Source: Deltaproteobacteria bacterium (lineage in GTDB: Bacteria; Desulfobacterota; WTBG01; CAIYCZ01; CAIRTM01). From it: 38,123 bases of DNA. The first letter of the stretch is position 1. Each line of letters opens with the position of its first letter. The notes under the pieces were generated by a model. It was not told where the DNA came from. It searched no databases and worked only from the letters and a program-made list of their open reading frames with translations. Positions 16,792 to 26,942 of this stretch are shown in pieces. A program made the position numbers and the translations under genes. The stretch spans positions 1 to 38,123 of the forward strand of contig JAFGCP010000087.1 in NCBI GenBank assembly GCA_016932595.1. Reading direction: 5' to 3'.

Positions 16792-16829
16792 TACAGGCTG
16801 TTAGCCTCATCGATTACTGACTGGATAAA

Positions 16830-16855
16830 GCCGATCATAATCGATCGGCTTTTTT
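16830..16855 (+). terminator. Terminator of the glutamate synthase operon
   Basis: GCCGATC and GATCGGC pair across a six-base loop and are followed by six T residues, about 40 bp after the last stop codon of the operon. Confidence 0.85.
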
Positions 16856-16939
16856 AATGGGCCAAGTTGAATGTATTTATCATGCATTCTTATTTAACAG
16901 CTTGAAATTACTGTATTTATTTGATATGCGGCGCAAATT

Positions 16940-19564
16940 ATGAAAACGTCGATGTACCCAACGACAGGAATTTCCGGCTTTGATGCGGTAATCGACCATC
17001 TGCGGCTCGGTGATAATGTGGTCTGGCAGGTTGATACTATCGATGACTATGCCGGCTTTGTAACCCCTTTTGTCCAGCGGGCCATTGCAGACCGCAAAAA
17101 AATTATTTATGTAAAATTTGCCCGCCACCGGGTTTTGGTTGAGCCATCGGCAGAAGTAACCTGCTATGAGCTTGACGCCAAGCTCGGGTTTGAGTCGTTT
17201 TCAACGCAGGTTCATGGAATTGTTGCACGGGAAGGTATCGGCGCCTATTATGTTTTTGACTGCCTGTCAGACCTCCTGTCAGCCTGGGCAACGGATCTGA
17301 TGATTGGCAATTTTTTCAGGATAACCTGCCCGTATCTCTTTCAGCTCGATACCATTGCCTATTTCGGCCTCATCCGCAGCCGTCATTCCTATAAAACGGT
17401 AGCCCGCATCAGGGAAACCACCCAGCTTCTGATGGATGTCTATAATACGGGCAGCGACACCTATGTGCATCCCCTGAAGGTGCTTGGGAGATATTCGCCG
17501 ACAATGTTTCTGCCGCATAAAAAAACGGGCGAATCCTTCATACCGGTCACCAGCAGTATCGATTTGGCAAAGCTTACCTCCTTTATAACCGGCAAAAGCA
17601 CTGTTCAGACACGACGGCACCTTGACTCCTGGGACCGTTTGTTTATGGAAGTGCAGGATCTTCTGCAACGTCACAGCGAGGATACTGACAGGCAAAAGGC
17701 ACTGGAGCTGCTGTGCTTGGTCATGATAGGCCGGGAAAAACGCATTCTGGATCTTGCAAAAAAGACACTCACCCTGCAGGATCTGCTTGCCATCAAGGAG
17801 CGCATTATCGGCACCGGCTATATCGGCGGCAAGGCAGCCGGCATGCTGATAGCGCGCAAAATTCTTCTTCAGGACAGCTCACGGGACTGGCGGGTGCTGC
17901 TGGAGCCCCATGATTCTTTTTTTATCGGCTCCGATGTTTTCTATACCTATATCGTCTCAAATGGCTGGTGGCCGCTTCTGATGGAGCACAAGACACAGGA
18001 GGGGTATTTTGAAGCCGCCCGTGTTCTCAAGGAAAAAATGCTGGAGGGGGCGTTTCCCGAGGAGATCGAGGACCAGTTCTGGGAACTGATCGAGTATTTC
18101 GGCCAGTCGCCCATCATCATCCGCTCCAGCAGCCTTCTTGAGGATGCCTTCGGCAATGCCTTTGCCGGAAAATATGAAAGCCTGTTCTGCGTCAATCAGG
18201 GCTCGCCCGAGCAGCGCTTCAAACGCTTTAAAGACTATGTCCGGCAGGTTTTTGCCAGCACCATGGGCGAGGATGCCTTGACCTATAGAAAGCAGCGCGG
18301 CCTTGCCGAGCATGATGAGCAGATGGCGCTGCTTGTGCAGCGGGTATCAGGCTCGCACCATAACGGATTTTTTTTTCCGGATCTGGCCGGTGTCGGCATT
18401 TCCTATAATGCCTTTGTCTGGAAACCGGATATGGATCCCAAGGCAGGCATGCTGCGGCTGGTGCTGGGTCTGGGAACACGAGCCGTCAACCGCGTGGAAA
18501 ATGATTATCCCCGGATCGTGCCTCTTGACAATCCGCTTCTGCGGGCCCATGCGGGCCTGAGCGATACGAGGAAATACTCGCAGCGGTATGTCGATGTTCT
18601 GAATGTGGCGCACAACGAGCTTGAAACCGTTGCGCTTGACTCTGTGGTCGAGAGAGCTGCGGAAATTGATTTTGACCGCTTTGGCATGCGCGATACGCAG
18701 GCCATTGAGCGCATGCGGGAGCGCGGCGTTTTCGATAAAGATGCTTGGCTTTTGACCTTTGATCCGCTGCTGTCAGATTGCTCGTTTCCCGCTGTCATGC
18801 GTGATATGCTGAAAAAGCTCGAGGATAAGTATGACTATCCCGTTGATACGGAATTTACCGTTAATTTTGACTCGAACGGGCTGTTTCACATCAATCTCGT
18901 GCAGTGCCGGCCCCTGCAGACCAAAGGCGTACAGGCCCGCGTGCAGCTGCCGGAGGCAGTGCCTTCAGAGGATATGCTGTTTTCTTCGACAGGCAATTTC
19001 ATGGGCAGCAATGTCATGCTGCAGATCAGCCGGGTCATTTATGTGGATCCTGAAGGGTACATCAGGCTGAATCTTTCCGAGAAATATGAAGTTGCACGGA
19101 ATATCGGCAGGCTCAACCGCCAGATTGAAGACAGGGGCCTGATGCAGGTCATGCTCATGGGGCCCGGCAGGTGGGGGACCTCAACTCCGGCGCTGGGGGT
19201 GCCGGTGCGGTTTGCCGAAATAAACAATATTTCAGTCATGGTTGAAATTGAGCACATGGGTGAGATGCTGATGCCAGAGCTTTCATTCGGCACGCATTTT
19301 TTTCAGGACCTCGTTGAAACAGATATTTTTTATGCCGCCTTATTTCTACGCAATCAGCAGGCCAGCCTGAATACCGCCTGGCTCGGAGGTATGGCAAACC
19401 GGCTCACGGAACTTCTGCCGGAAAGTGCAAAATACGAGAGCATTGTGCGGGTGTTTGATACGGCCGCAAGAAAACTCTGCCTTATGTCGGATATATTTTC
19501 TCAAAAGGTGCTGTGCTTCAGTTCAAACGATGGGGAGCAGGGAAGGAATAATCAATGCAAATGA
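16940..19564 (+). CDS. PEP synthase/PPDK-like ATP-binding protein with degenerate KaiC-like N-terminus
   Basis: 874 residues. Residues about 1-200 begin TTGISGFDAVIDHLRLGDNVVWQV, the layout of KaiC/RadA-type RecA folds (TGI.GLD..L.G...G..), but the Walker A position reads VDTIDDYA, so nucleotide binding there is unlikely. Residues about 290-660 form the ATP-grasp domain of the pyruvate phosphate dikinase family: GTGYIGGKAAGM at about 290-300, PIIIRSSSLLEDAFGNAFAG at about 390, ending NLVQCRPLQTKG near 655. The swivelling phospho-histidine domain and the PEP/pyruvate barrel are absent. In their place is a domain of about 210 residues containing MGPGRWGTSTPALGVPV and FGTHFFQDLVETD. It therefore cannot run the full PEP synthase reaction alone. 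Possible -35/-10 elements (16902-16930) lie very close to the start. No clear ribosome site. Confidence 0.75.
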   Translation: MKTSMYPTTGISGFDAVIDHLRLGDNVVWQVDTIDDYAGFVTPFVQRAIADRKKIIYVKFARHRVLVEPSAEVTCYELDAKLGFESFSTQVHGIVAREGIGAYYVFDCLSDLLSAWATDLMIGNFFRITCPYLFQLDTIAYFGLIRSRHSYKTVARIRETTQLLMDVYNTGSDTYVHPLKVLGRYSPTMFLPHKKTGESFIPVTSSIDLAKLTSFITGKSTVQTRRHLDSWDRLFMEVQDLLQRHSEDTDRQKALELLCLVMIGREKRILDLAKKTLTLQDLLAIKERIIGTGYIGGKAAGMLIARKILLQDSSRDWRVLLEPHDSFFIGSDVFYTYIVSNGWWPLLMEHKTQEGYFEAARVLKEKMLEGAFPEEIEDQFWELIEYFGQSPIIIRSSSLLEDAFGNAFAGKYESLFCVNQGSPEQRFKRFKDYVRQVFASTMGEDALTYRKQRGLAEHDEQMALLVQRVSGSHHNGFFFPDLAGVGISYNAFVWKPDMDPKAGMLRLVLGLGTRAVNRVENDYPRIVPLDNPLLRAHAGLSDTRKYSQRYVDVLNVAHNELETVALDSVVERAAEIDFDRFGMRDTQAIERMRERGVFDKDAWLLTFDPLLSDCSFPAVMRDMLKKLEDKYDYPVDTEFTVNFDSNGLFHINLVQCRPLQTKGVQARVQLPEAVPSEDMLFSSTGNFMGSNVMLQISRVIYVDPEGYIRLNLSEKYEVARNIGRLNRQIEDRGLMQVMLMGPGRWGTSTPALGVPVRFAEINNISVMVEIEHMGEMLMPELSFGTHFFQDLVETDIFYAALFLRNQQASLNTAWLGGMANRLTELLPESAKYESIVRVFDTAARKLCLMSDIFSQKVLCFSSNDGEQGRNNQCK

Positions 19565-19651
19565 GGCCACGACAACCCGTATGTCATTGAAATGATCGAG
19601 TGAGGTTTGGTCGAGGATATTGCCAATTGCCTTGAGGAAAATGGGGGGGCA

Positions 19652-21220
19652 TTACTTGTATTTTTTTGTTTCTATGCCAAGGCTGAGTATCCGGTAGTGC
19701 AGAATGCGCTGCGTGGTCTGCAGGTAGCGGGCCGTGGAGGCAACATTCCCCCGGTGCTTTTTCAGCGCATCCACAATCAGCTCCCGCTCGTAGGAGCTCA
19801 CCAGTGTTGTCAGCGGCGCGCCGTCAGCAGGCAGCAGGGCCGTATTGGTTTCATCGGATGTCTGGAGCGACGGCGGAAGGCAGTAGCTGTGAATGACATC
19901 GTCGGAACTGGTGAGTATGGAGCGTTCTATGCAGTTTTCAAGCTCCCGGACATTGCCCGGCCAGTGATAGGCCATCATCATGTTGATGGCGGGGGTTGAT
20001 ATCCGTTTTATGGTTTTGCCGTAAACCTTATTGTATTTTTGCAGAAAGTGATCGGCAAGAAGAATGATGTCTGAGCGGCGCTCGCGAAGAGGCGGCATAT
20101 AGATGGGGAATACGTTAAGCCGGTAAAAAAGATCGTCGCGGAACTGTCCGCTCTCAATGGCCTGCTCAAGGTTTGCAGAAGTGGCGGCGATGATGCGGAT
20201 GTTGACCATGATGCTGTCGGTTCCGCCAACGCGCTCAAATATTTTTTCCTGCAGCACCCGCAGCAGGCGAACCTGTACAGCCGGGGATATATCGCCGATT
20301 TCATCAAGAAAGAGAGTCCCACCGTTTGCCATCTCAAAGCGGCCCTTTCGCTGCTGCATGGCGCCGGTAAACGAGCCTTTTTCATGGCCGAACAGCTCGC
20401 TTTCTATGAGGTTTTCAGGAAGCGCCGCGCAGTTGACCGCAATAAAAGGGTTGTTTCGCCGCGAGCTTGAAAAGTGAATCGCACGGGCAATCATTTCCTT
20501 GCCCGTGCCGGACTCGCCCCGGACAAGCACGGTTGCCGTGCTGTCGGCGACCTGGGCTATCTGGAGATATATCTGCTGCATAACGCTGCAGCGCCCGACG
20601 ATATTGTTAGGCTGGTAGAGTGCTCCGAGCTGTTGCCGCAGCTGACGGTTTTCCGCCATCAGGCTTTCCCTCTCGGCAACCTGCTCGCGTATCTGCGCGA
20701 CTGCTTCTGCAAGAATATCTGCAACCAGGGTCAGAAAGTTCAGGTCGCTGCGCAATATGTTCAGATCATCTTTGGGCCGGTCGATACTGATAGTGCCGAT
20801 GACATCGTGATTATGCAAAACCGGTACGCAAAGAAATGCCATGGGCACATCTTTTTTACGCGATCTTGTCTTGTTCAGAAAATAGGGATCAGTGGTGAAG
20901 TCTTCGATGAGAGCCGGTTTTTTTGTCTGCGCCACGCGGCCGATTATGCCTTCTCCGAGCTTGTACTTGCCGCGTTTTTTTTCTTCTGCGGAAAGGCCTT
21001 TTGATGCTTCAATGACCAGGACATCGGTATCAGGCACGCGCAGGGTAAGAATGCCCCGCGACATGCCCATTTCCGTATCCATGATGCCCAGTGCATCTTC
21101 AAGCAGGGCTGAAATATTATTCTGATGAAATGTGGCGTGGGAAATTTTTGCAAGGAGTGCAAGCTGCTGTGCAGAGCGCGCATTGATTGTTTTTATGCTT
21201 TCCGGTTCTTTTTGTTTCAT
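19652..21220 (-). CDS. Sigma-54 dependent transcriptional activator (GAF-AAA+-Fis, NifA-like architecture)
   Basis: 522 residues from the ATG at 21220; the frame extends 44 codons further up through AT-rich intergenic sequence that looks non-coding. A GAF sensor domain (about 20-180) is joined by a short coiled linker ([18 protein letters not shown]) to the AAA+ domain: Walker A GESGTGKE (235-242), sigma-54 contact loop GSFTGA (282-287; usual form GAFTGA), Walker [11 protein letters not shown] (301-310), [18 protein letters not shown] and [10 protein letters not shown]. The Fis-type HTH is at the C-terminus ([21 protein letters not shown]). There is no phospho-acceptor receiver domain, so activity is probably set by a ligand or protein acting on GAF, as in NifA. 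It is divergent from glutamine synthetase III and near two sigma-54-like promoters, which makes it the best candidate for their activator. Confidence 0.93.
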   Translation of the reverse strand: MKQKEPESIKTINARSAQQLALLAKISHATFHQNNISALLEDALGIMDTEMGMSRGILTLRVPDTDVLVIEASKGLSAEEKKRGKYKLGEGIIGRVAQTKKPALIEDFTTDPYFLNKTRSRKKDVPMAFLCVPVLHNHDVIGTISIDRPKDDLNILRSDLNFLTLVADILAEAVAQIREQVAERESLMAENRQLRQQLGALYQPNNIVGRCSVMQQIYLQIAQVADSTATVLVRGESGTGKEMIARAIHFSSSRRNNPFIAVNCAALPENLIESELFGHEKGSFTGAMQQRKGRFEMANGGTLFLDEIGDISPAVQVRLLRVLQEKIFERVGGTDSIMVNIRIIAATSANLEQAIESGQFRDDLFYRLNVFPIYMPPLRERRSDIILLADHFLQKYNKVYGKTIKRISTPAINMMMAYHWPGNVRELENCIERSILTSSDDVIHSYCLPPSLQTSDETNTALLPADGAPLTTLVSSYERELIVDALKKHRGNVASTARYLQTTQRILHYRILSLGIETKKYK

Positions 21221-21281
21221 ATGATACGCTGGTATCTTTCTGGTTTTTAATAAACATATTTGTTGTTTAGTCCTAAGTATA

Positions 21282-21297
21282 ATAACAAAATTGTTAT
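21282..21297. promoter_or_regulatory. Palindrome in the regulator/glnN divergent region
   Basis: ATAACAA and TTGTTAT are perfect 7-bp arms around AA, in the 354-bp gap between the sigma-54 activator and glutamine synthetase III. It lies about 60 bp upstream of the regulator start and about 145 bp upstream of the putative -24 element, a typical distance for an enhancer-binding site. No protein can be assigned directly. Confidence 0.45.
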
Positions 21298-21438
21298 ATT
21301 GTGTCAAATTAAAAGTCAACAATACGTGCTCCTGTTGAGTAATTAAAAACATCTTGATTTATTTTTTTAATGATAAAACAGTATATTAGACAATAAAGTC
21401 TTCCCTGTGCGGGCACTGCAGACGCACTGACTAAGGAT

Positions 21439-21455
21439 TTGGCACTGTTCTTGTA
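21439..21455 (+). promoter_or_regulatory. Sigma-54-like promoter of glutamine synthetase III
   Basis: TTGGCAC-TGTTC-TTGTA has a perfect -24 element and the right spacing, but GT instead of the conserved GC at -12. Transcription would start about 110 bp before the gene. The deviation makes this less certain than the site at 9215. Confidence 0.5.
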
Positions 21456-21574
21456 AAATGTTAATTGTAAGGATTGTATTTATTAAATAAATTCATATTT
21501 GGGCAAAGAGTGCTTTACAGAACGAAGCAAAATTATTTATAACTGTATCTACCTATTTAAGGAGGTTTTTCTAC

Positions 21575-23665
21575 ATGACTACTTTTGATTGTACCAAGCT
21601 GTTTGCGGAAGATGTTTTTACCATAAAAACCATGCGCAACTATCTTTCCGTGCATGCCTACGATTCTATCATGGATACGATAATTCGCAGGGCATCACTT
21701 GATCCGAAAATTGCCGATGAAGTTGCCGATGCCATGAAGAACTGGGCAATGGAAAAGGGCGCAACGCATTTCACACACTGGTTTCAGCCTTTGACGGGAA
21801 CAACCGCTGAAAAGCATGATGCTTTTATCGACCCTGATCGCGAAGGCGGCTGCGTCATGCATTTTTCCGGCAAGGAACTCATTCAAGGCGAGCCCGATGC
21901 ATCAAGTTTTCCATCAGGGGGTCTCCGTGCGACCTTTGAAGCCCGGGGCTATACGGCCTGGGACCCCACCAGCCCTGCCTTTATAAAACGCGGCGCAAAG
22001 GGGTCGACCCTCTGCATACCCACTGTTTTCTGCTCCTACAGCGGTGAGGCTCTTGATGAAAAAGCTCCGCTGCTGCGCTCGATGGACGTGCTGTCAAAGC
22101 AGGTGTGCCGGCTCGCCAAACTGTTCGGCATGGATGTGGACGGAGGTTCGCGCGTTTATCCGACCCTAGGACCGGAGCAGGAGTACTTTCTCATTGACAA
22201 ACAGTTCTATGAAAGCCGTCTTGATCTCATGCAGACCGGCCGTACCCTGTTTGGCCGCCAGCCTGCCAAGCACCAGCAGATGGAAGATCATTATTTCGGA
22301 GCCATAAAGCCCCGTATTATGGCTTTTATGGAAGATTTAGACCGCGAGTTGTGGCGTTTGGGGATTCCTTCAAAGACCCGCCACAATGAAGTGTGCCCTG
22401 CGCAGTTTGAAATCGCACCGGTATTTGAGGAATTGAGCATTGCCGTTGATCATAATATGCAGACGATGGAAGTACTGCGGAATGTGGCTGATGAGCACGG
22501 GCTGGTGTGCCTGCTGCATGAAAAGCCTTTTGCCGGTGTGAATGGTTCGGGCAAGCACAATAACTGGTCCCTTGTCGACCCGACTGGCCGCAACTGGCTG
22601 ACCCCGGGTGATAATCCCCATGCCAATGCCGAGTTTCTCACCATGATCTGCATTCTCATGAAGGCAGTTGATACCAATGCCGCACTCCTTCGGGCGGCAG
22701 TGGCATCAGCAGGCAATGACCACCGGCTTGGGGCAAATGAGGCGCCGCCGGCAATCATTTCAATTTTCCTCGGAGAGCAGCTCTATGATGTGATTGAGCA
22801 GATCGAGAAAGGCAAGGCAAAAAGCTCTAAAAACGGCGGCGTCATTCGGATCGGGGTTACCTCGCTGCCGCAGTTTCCCCGCGATGCAACTGACCGCAAC
22901 CGCACGTCGCCCTTTGCATTCACCGGCAACAAGTTCGAGTTCCGCGCAGTCGGATCGAGCCATAACTGCTCTGCGGCAAATACCGTACTCAATACGATTG
23001 TTGCCGATGCAATCGACGAGGTGTGCACCGAGCTTGAATCGGCAGTCAAAGCTAAAAAGAATTTCAATGAAACTCTGCAGGGCATACTGCAGAAAATAGT
23101 TAAGAAGCATAAACGCATTCTTTTCAATGGGGATAATTACACAGCCCAATGGCGTGCGGAAGCAGCACGCAGGGGGCTTCCAAATATTACGACTACGCCG
23201 GAAGCGCTGAAAGCATTTGCCGCTCCCGCAACAGTAAAGCTGTTTGAAAAGCACGGCGTGCTCACGCAGCGAGAGCTCGAATCACGGTATAATGCCCTTT
23301 TAGAAAACTATGAAAAGACCATTATTCTTGAGGCGAACTGTGCGGTTACCATTGCACGCACCATGATTGTGCCGGCTGCGGTCAGCTATCAGCGTGAGCT
23401 TGCAATAACTATTGCCGATACCGCTAAAATGCTGAAGGCCGTAAAACTTACTGAAAGCAGCGAACTTTTAAAAACGGTGACCCTCCATATTGAGGCAACA
23501 CTCAAGGGTTGCAAAGCTGTGGAGGCAGCAGTCAAAACAGGCCATCCTGTAAAGATACTGCCTGCCATGGCAAAGCTGCGGACAGCTGTGGACGAGCTCG
23601 AAGGTCTGCTGCCGCGGGATCAGTGGCCTCTTGCCACCTATGCGGAAATGATGTTCATCAATTAA
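21575..23665 (+). CDS. glnN: Glutamine synthetase, type III (GlnN)
   Basis: 696 residues, the length of the type III (GSIII) dodecameric enzyme and far longer than GlnA type I. It forms glutamine from glutamate, ammonia and ATP. Type III hallmarks seen are the N-terminal [18 protein letters not shown] segment, [22 protein letters not shown], the metal-site block [11 protein letters not shown] (about 205), [13 protein letters not shown] and [12 protein letters not shown] (about 325). The adenylylation tyrosine region of type I enzymes is not expected here. A textbook TAAGGAGG ribosome site stands eight bases before the ATG. It is divergent from a sigma-54 activator and preceded by a sigma-54-like promoter, so nitrogen-limitation control is likely. 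Confidence 0.95.
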   Translation: MTTFDCTKLFAEDVFTIKTMRNYLSVHAYDSIMDTIIRRASLDPKIADEVADAMKNWAMEKGATHFTHWFQPLTGTTAEKHDAFIDPDREGGCVMHFSGKELIQGEPDASSFPSGGLRATFEARGYTAWDPTSPAFIKRGAKGSTLCIPTVFCSYSGEALDEKAPLLRSMDVLSKQVCRLAKLFGMDVDGGSRVYPTLGPEQEYFLIDKQFYESRLDLMQTGRTLFGRQPAKHQQMEDHYFGAIKPRIMAFMEDLDRELWRLGIPSKTRHNEVCPAQFEIAPVFEELSIAVDHNMQTMEVLRNVADEHGLVCLLHEKPFAGVNGSGKHNNWSLVDPTGRNWLTPGDNPHANAEFLTMICILMKAVDTNAALLRAAVASAGNDHRLGANEAPPAIISIFLGEQLYDVIEQIEKGKAKSSKNGGVIRIGVTSLPQFPRDATDRNRTSPFAFTGNKFEFRAVGSSHNCSAANTVLNTIVADAIDEVCTELESAVKAKKNFNETLQGILQKIVKKHKRILFNGDNYTAQWRAEAARRGLPNITTTPEALKAFAAPATVKLFEKHGVLTQRELESRYNALLENYEKTIILEANCAVTIARTMIVPAAVSYQRELAITIADTAKMLKAVKLTESSELLKTVTLHIEATLKGCKAVEAAVKTGHPVKILPAMAKLRTAVDELEGLLPRDQWPLATYAEMMFIN

Positions 23666-23673
23666 TCCTGCAG

Positions 23674-23701
23674 GCGGGAGGCCCTTCTCCCGCTTTTTTT
23701 T
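23674..23701 (+). terminator. Terminator of glutamine synthetase III
   Basis: GCGGGAG and CTCCCGC pair around GCCCTT and are followed by a run of eight T residues, nine bases after the stop codon. It separates glnN from pyrG. Confidence 0.9.
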
Positions 23702-23772
23702 ATTTTTTGCAATATGCATGGTGGCGCAGACTCACAAAATGTTTTATTAACTATGCAGCAGAAAGGGGTAGT

Positions 23773-25398
23773 GTGAAGCCAAAATTTATTTTTGTAACAG
23801 GCGGCGTACTGTCGGCCCTGGGCAAAGGCATTGCCGCGGCTTCAATGGGGGCATTGCTGGAGGCCCGGGGGCTCAAAGTTACTTTTTTAAAGTTTGATCC
23901 GTATATCAACGTCGATCCCGGCACCATGAATCCCTTTCAGCATGGAGAGGTTTTTGTAACCGACGAGGGCAATGAAACAGACCTTGACCTGGGGCATTAC
24001 GAGCGCTTCACATTTGCCAGAATGGGCTCAAAAAATAATTATACGACAGGCCAGATTTATGAGCGGGTTATCGGCAAAGAGCGCAAAGGTGAATATCTTG
24101 GAGCTACCGTTCAGGTCATTCCTCATATCACCAATGAGATCAAAGATAAAATATGGCTTGTGGCGCAGGGGGTTGACATCGCCATTATCGAAATCGGCGG
24201 TACGGTTGGTGATATTGAATCACTCCCCTTTCTTGAGGCTATCAGACAGTTTAAAAATGATGCAGGCCGTGAAAATGTCCTCTATGTTCATTTGACTTAT
24301 GTTCCCTATTTGGGCGCTGCCGGGCAACTCAAGACCAAGCCTACGCAGCACAGCACCAAGGAGCTGCTTCAGATAGGCATACAGCCCGATATTCTGCTGT
24401 GCCGGTCAGACCGGCTTCTGCCCCATGATATCAAGGATAAGATAGCCCTTTTCTGCAATCTTTCCCGGGATGCAGTCATAACGGCAAAGGATGTTGAATC
24501 AATCTATGAGGTGCCGCTGCTGCTGCATCAGGAAGGTCTTGATGAAAAAATCATAGAGATTCTGAATATCTGGACCCGTGCTCCGCATCTTGCGACATGG
24601 GAAGAGGTGCTGCAAAAACTGAAAAACCCCGAGCATATGACTACCATTGCCATTGTTGGCAAATATATAGACCTTGAGGATTCATACAAAAGTCTTAACG
24701 AAGCGCTTATTCATGGCGGCATTGCCAACAGCGCCCGCGTTCATTTAAAGTTTGTCGACTCCGAAACCATAACAGCAGATAATGTTGCCGATATACTTAA
24801 GGATGCAAATGGAATTCTGGTGCCGGGAGGTTTTGGTGACCGCGGCATTCCCGGCAAGCTGGAAGCCATCCGATATGCCCGTGAGCAGAACAAGCCGTAT
24901 TTCGGCATCTGTCTTGGCATGCAGTTGTGCGTTATTGAATTTGCCCGCAATGTCTGCGGTATTAAGGATGCCGATAGCACTGAGTTCAATAAGGATACCC
25001 CGAGCCCCATCATTTTTCTTTTGAAAGAGTGGTTTGATTATCAGAAACAGACAAAGCAGGTGCGGGATGAACAGTTTTGCTACGGTGCAACCATGCGGCT
25101 TGGAGCCTTTCCCTGCGGCCTGACAAGCCCTTCTAAAGCGTTTGAAGCCTATAAAATAAAAAAAATATCAGAGCGGCATCGGCATCGTTACGAATTTAAC
25201 AACACCTTTCTCGATGAGCTGGAGAAAAACGGCATGAGAGTTACCGGCATGTGCCCTGATGCCGATTTGGTGGAGATTGTCGAAATACCCGATCATCCAT
25301 GGTTTCTGGGCTGCCAGTTTCATCCTGAATTCAAGTCGCGGCCGCATGACCCCCATCCTCTGTTTTCAGCATTTATCGCCGCTGCGCTTAAAAACTGA
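23773..25398 (+). CDS. pyrG: CTP synthase
   Basis: 541 residues. Converts UTP to CTP with glutamine as the ammonia source. The synthetase domain starts [21 protein letters not shown] (shown in part) and holds [21 protein letters not shown] and [12 protein letters not shown]. The class I glutaminase domain has the triad Cys380 (GICLGMQL), His517 and Glu519 (FHPEF). The open frame runs far upstream through the terminator, but homology begins at the GTG at 23773, with AAAGGGG just before it. Length and all key motifs are normal. It is the first of a run of glutamine-using biosynthesis genes. Confidence 0.96.
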   Translation: MKPKFIFVTGGVLSALGKGIAAASMGALLEARGLKVTFLKFDPYINVDPGTMNPFQHGEVFVTDEGNETDLDLGHYERFTFARMGSKNNYTTGQIYERVIGKERKGEYLGATVQVIPHITNEIKDKIWLVAQGVDIAIIEIGGTVGDIESLPFLEAIRQFKNDAGRENVLYVHLTYVPYLGAAGQLKTKPTQHSTKELLQIGIQPDILLCRSDRLLPHDIKDKIALFCNLSRDAVITAKDVESIYEVPLLLHQEGLDEKIIEILNIWTRAPHLATWEEVLQKLKNPEHMTTIAIVGKYIDLEDSYKSLNEALIHGGIANSARVHLKFVDSETITADNVADILKDANGILVPGGFGDRGIPGKLEAIRYAREQNKPYFGICLGMQLCVIEFARNVCGIKDADSTEFNKDTPSPIIFLLKEWFDYQKQTKQVRDEQFCYGATMRLGAFPCGLTSPSKAFEAYKIKKISERHRHRYEFNNTFLDELEKNGMRVTGMCPDADLVEIVEIPDHPWFLGCQFHPEFKSRPHDPHPLFSAFIAAALKN

Positions 25399-25498
25399 GA
25401 GGGTTTCCACGGTGGTGCCGTGTGGAGCTGACAATGGCTTTACCGTGGTCAATCAGGCCACTGTGTGTGTATAAACAAATATTGCGATTTTCAAATAT

Positions 25499-25524
25499 GC
25501 TGTGAGCCCATATGCGCTCACAGC
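25499..25524 (+). promoter_or_regulatory. Hairpin in the purF leader
   Basis: GCTGTGAGC and GCTCACAGC form a perfect 9-bp stem with an 8-base loop, ending 16 bases before the purF ATG. There is no T run, so it is not a terminator. It sits just ahead of the weak ribosome site and might affect purF translation. Confidence 0.4.
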
Positions 25525-25540
25525 GGTAAAGCGGGTATCT

Positions 25541-26938
25541 ATGGGTAGTGAAATAAAGGAGTTTTGCGGACTTTTCGGTGTGTACGGCGTAGCTGAAGCA
25601 GCCCCCCTCATCTACCAGGGGCTTTTCGCCCTGCAGCATCGCGGGCAGGAAGGGGCTGGAATTGTCGTCAGCAATGGCGAAAAGATTAAATCGGTCAAGG
25701 GCCTTGGTCTTGTCGGGGAGGTATTCTCAAAACAGCCTATCTGCGATCTGAGCGGCAAAATCGGCATCGGCCATGTGCGCTATTCCACAACCGGTTCTAC
25801 GAGAATACAGAATGTGCAGCCCCTTGTTGCCGAATGCGCCGACGGAATCTGGGCTATCGCCCATAACGGCAATCTGGTCAATGCCACCATGCTGCGCAGA
25901 ATGTACCAGGAGTCGGGATCGATTTTTCAGACCAGTACGGACAGCGAAGTGCTTGTGCATATCCTTGCCGACCCCATGTTCCGTAACCGGCCCCGCCGTG
26001 TTGAGCGCGCCCTTGGAGAGCTGAAAGGCGCTTTTTCTTTTCTGTTAATGACGAAAGACAGCATTATGGCTGCGCGCGATCCGCTCGGATTCAGGCCCCT
26101 GTCAATCGGCAAGCTTGGCGAAGCTTTTATCTTCACCAGCGAAACCTGCGCGCTGCCGCTGATCGGCGCCGCCTATATACGCGATGTGCTTCCCGGCGAG
26201 CTGGTCACCGTAACTGCATCCGGGCTCACAAGCAGCATGTTCTGCGAAAAGCGCGATCACTATGGCCAGTGTATTTTTGAGCACATATATTTTGCCCATC
26301 CGGACAGCCATGTTTTTGGCAAAAATGTCCATGAGGTGCGCATGGCCTATGGGAGGCGTCTTGCGCAGGAGCATCCCGTCGATGCCGATATGGTCATTCC
26401 CATACCCGACAGCGGCAACTCTGCAGCTCTCGGGTATTCACGCGCAAGCGGCATACCTCTTGATTTCGGCTTTATACGCAACCATTATGTCGGCCGCACA
26501 TTTATCATGCCCGAGGACAAGCAGAGAAAGTACTCCGCCGACATGAAGCTTGCGGTGCTGCCTGATGTGATTAACGGCAAGCGCGTTATTGCCGTGGATG
26601 ACTCTATCGTACGCGGCAATACCATGGCCAAACGTATCAAAATGCTCCGCGAAGCCGGCGCTAAAGAGGTGCATGTGCGCATATCATGCCCCCCTGTCAA
26701 AAACCCCTGCTTTTATGGTATAGACTTCCCTACCTCTGAAGAGCTGGTGGCTTCCTCCCGTACCGTTGAAGAAATCAGGCAACTCATGGGCGCCGACTCT
26801 CTCGGCTATGTAAGCCTTGAGGGAATACTGTCGCCCTTTGATAATCCGCAGGATTTTTGCACGGCCTGCTTCAGCGGCGCCTATCCTGCAGCAATCGAGA
26901 GCTTTGAAGGCAAGAAAGCCCTAGAAAAACATAGTTGA
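25541..26938 (+). CDS. purF: Amidophosphoribosyltransferase (Bacillus-type, iron-sulfur)
   Basis: 465 residues from the ATG at 25541. First committed step of purine synthesis: PRPP plus glutamine to phosphoribosylamine. The class II nucleophile is Cys9 (EFCGLFGVYG), so an eight-residue leader must be removed, as in the Bacillus subtilis enzyme. LQHRGQEGAGI and the PRPP loop RVIAVDDSIVRGNT are present. Cys244 (QCIFEHIYFA), Cys390 (NPCFYGID), Cys440 and Cys443 (FCTACFSG) match the four ligands of the oxygen-sensitive [4Fe-4S] cluster. A GTG at 25502 in the same frame lies inside the leader hairpin and would give a leader that matches the family less well. Confidence 0.95.
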   Translation: MGSEIKEFCGLFGVYGVAEAAPLIYQGLFALQHRGQEGAGIVVSNGEKIKSVKGLGLVGEVFSKQPICDLSGKIGIGHVRYSTTGSTRIQNVQPLVAECADGIWAIAHNGNLVNATMLRRMYQESGSIFQTSTDSEVLVHILADPMFRNRPRRVERALGELKGAFSFLLMTKDSIMAARDPLGFRPLSIGKLGEAFIFTSETCALPLIGAAYIRDVLPGELVTVTASGLTSSMFCEKRDHYGQCIFEHIYFAHPDSHVFGKNVHEVRMAYGRRLAQEHPVDADMVIPIPDSGNSAALGYSRASGIPLDFGFIRNHYVGRTFIMPEDKQRKYSADMKLAVLPDVINGKRVIAVDDSIVRGNTMAKRIKMLREAGAKEVHVRISCPPVKNPCFYGIDFPTSEELVASSRTVEEIRQLMGADSLGYVSLEGILSPFDNPQDFCTACFSGAYPAAIESFEGKKALEKHS

Positions 26939-26942
26939 ATTG

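Noticed and set aside
16952-17060. ATPase active site in the KaiC-like N-terminus of the PEP-synthase-like protein
   Set aside because: The Walker A position reads VDTIDDYA with no GKT/S, so no nucleotide site is claimed.
21221-21352. N-terminal extension of the sigma-54 activator to 21352
   Set aside because: The extra 44 codons are AT-rich, contain no domain, and run through the regulatory palindrome; the ATG at 21220 precedes the GAF domain directly.
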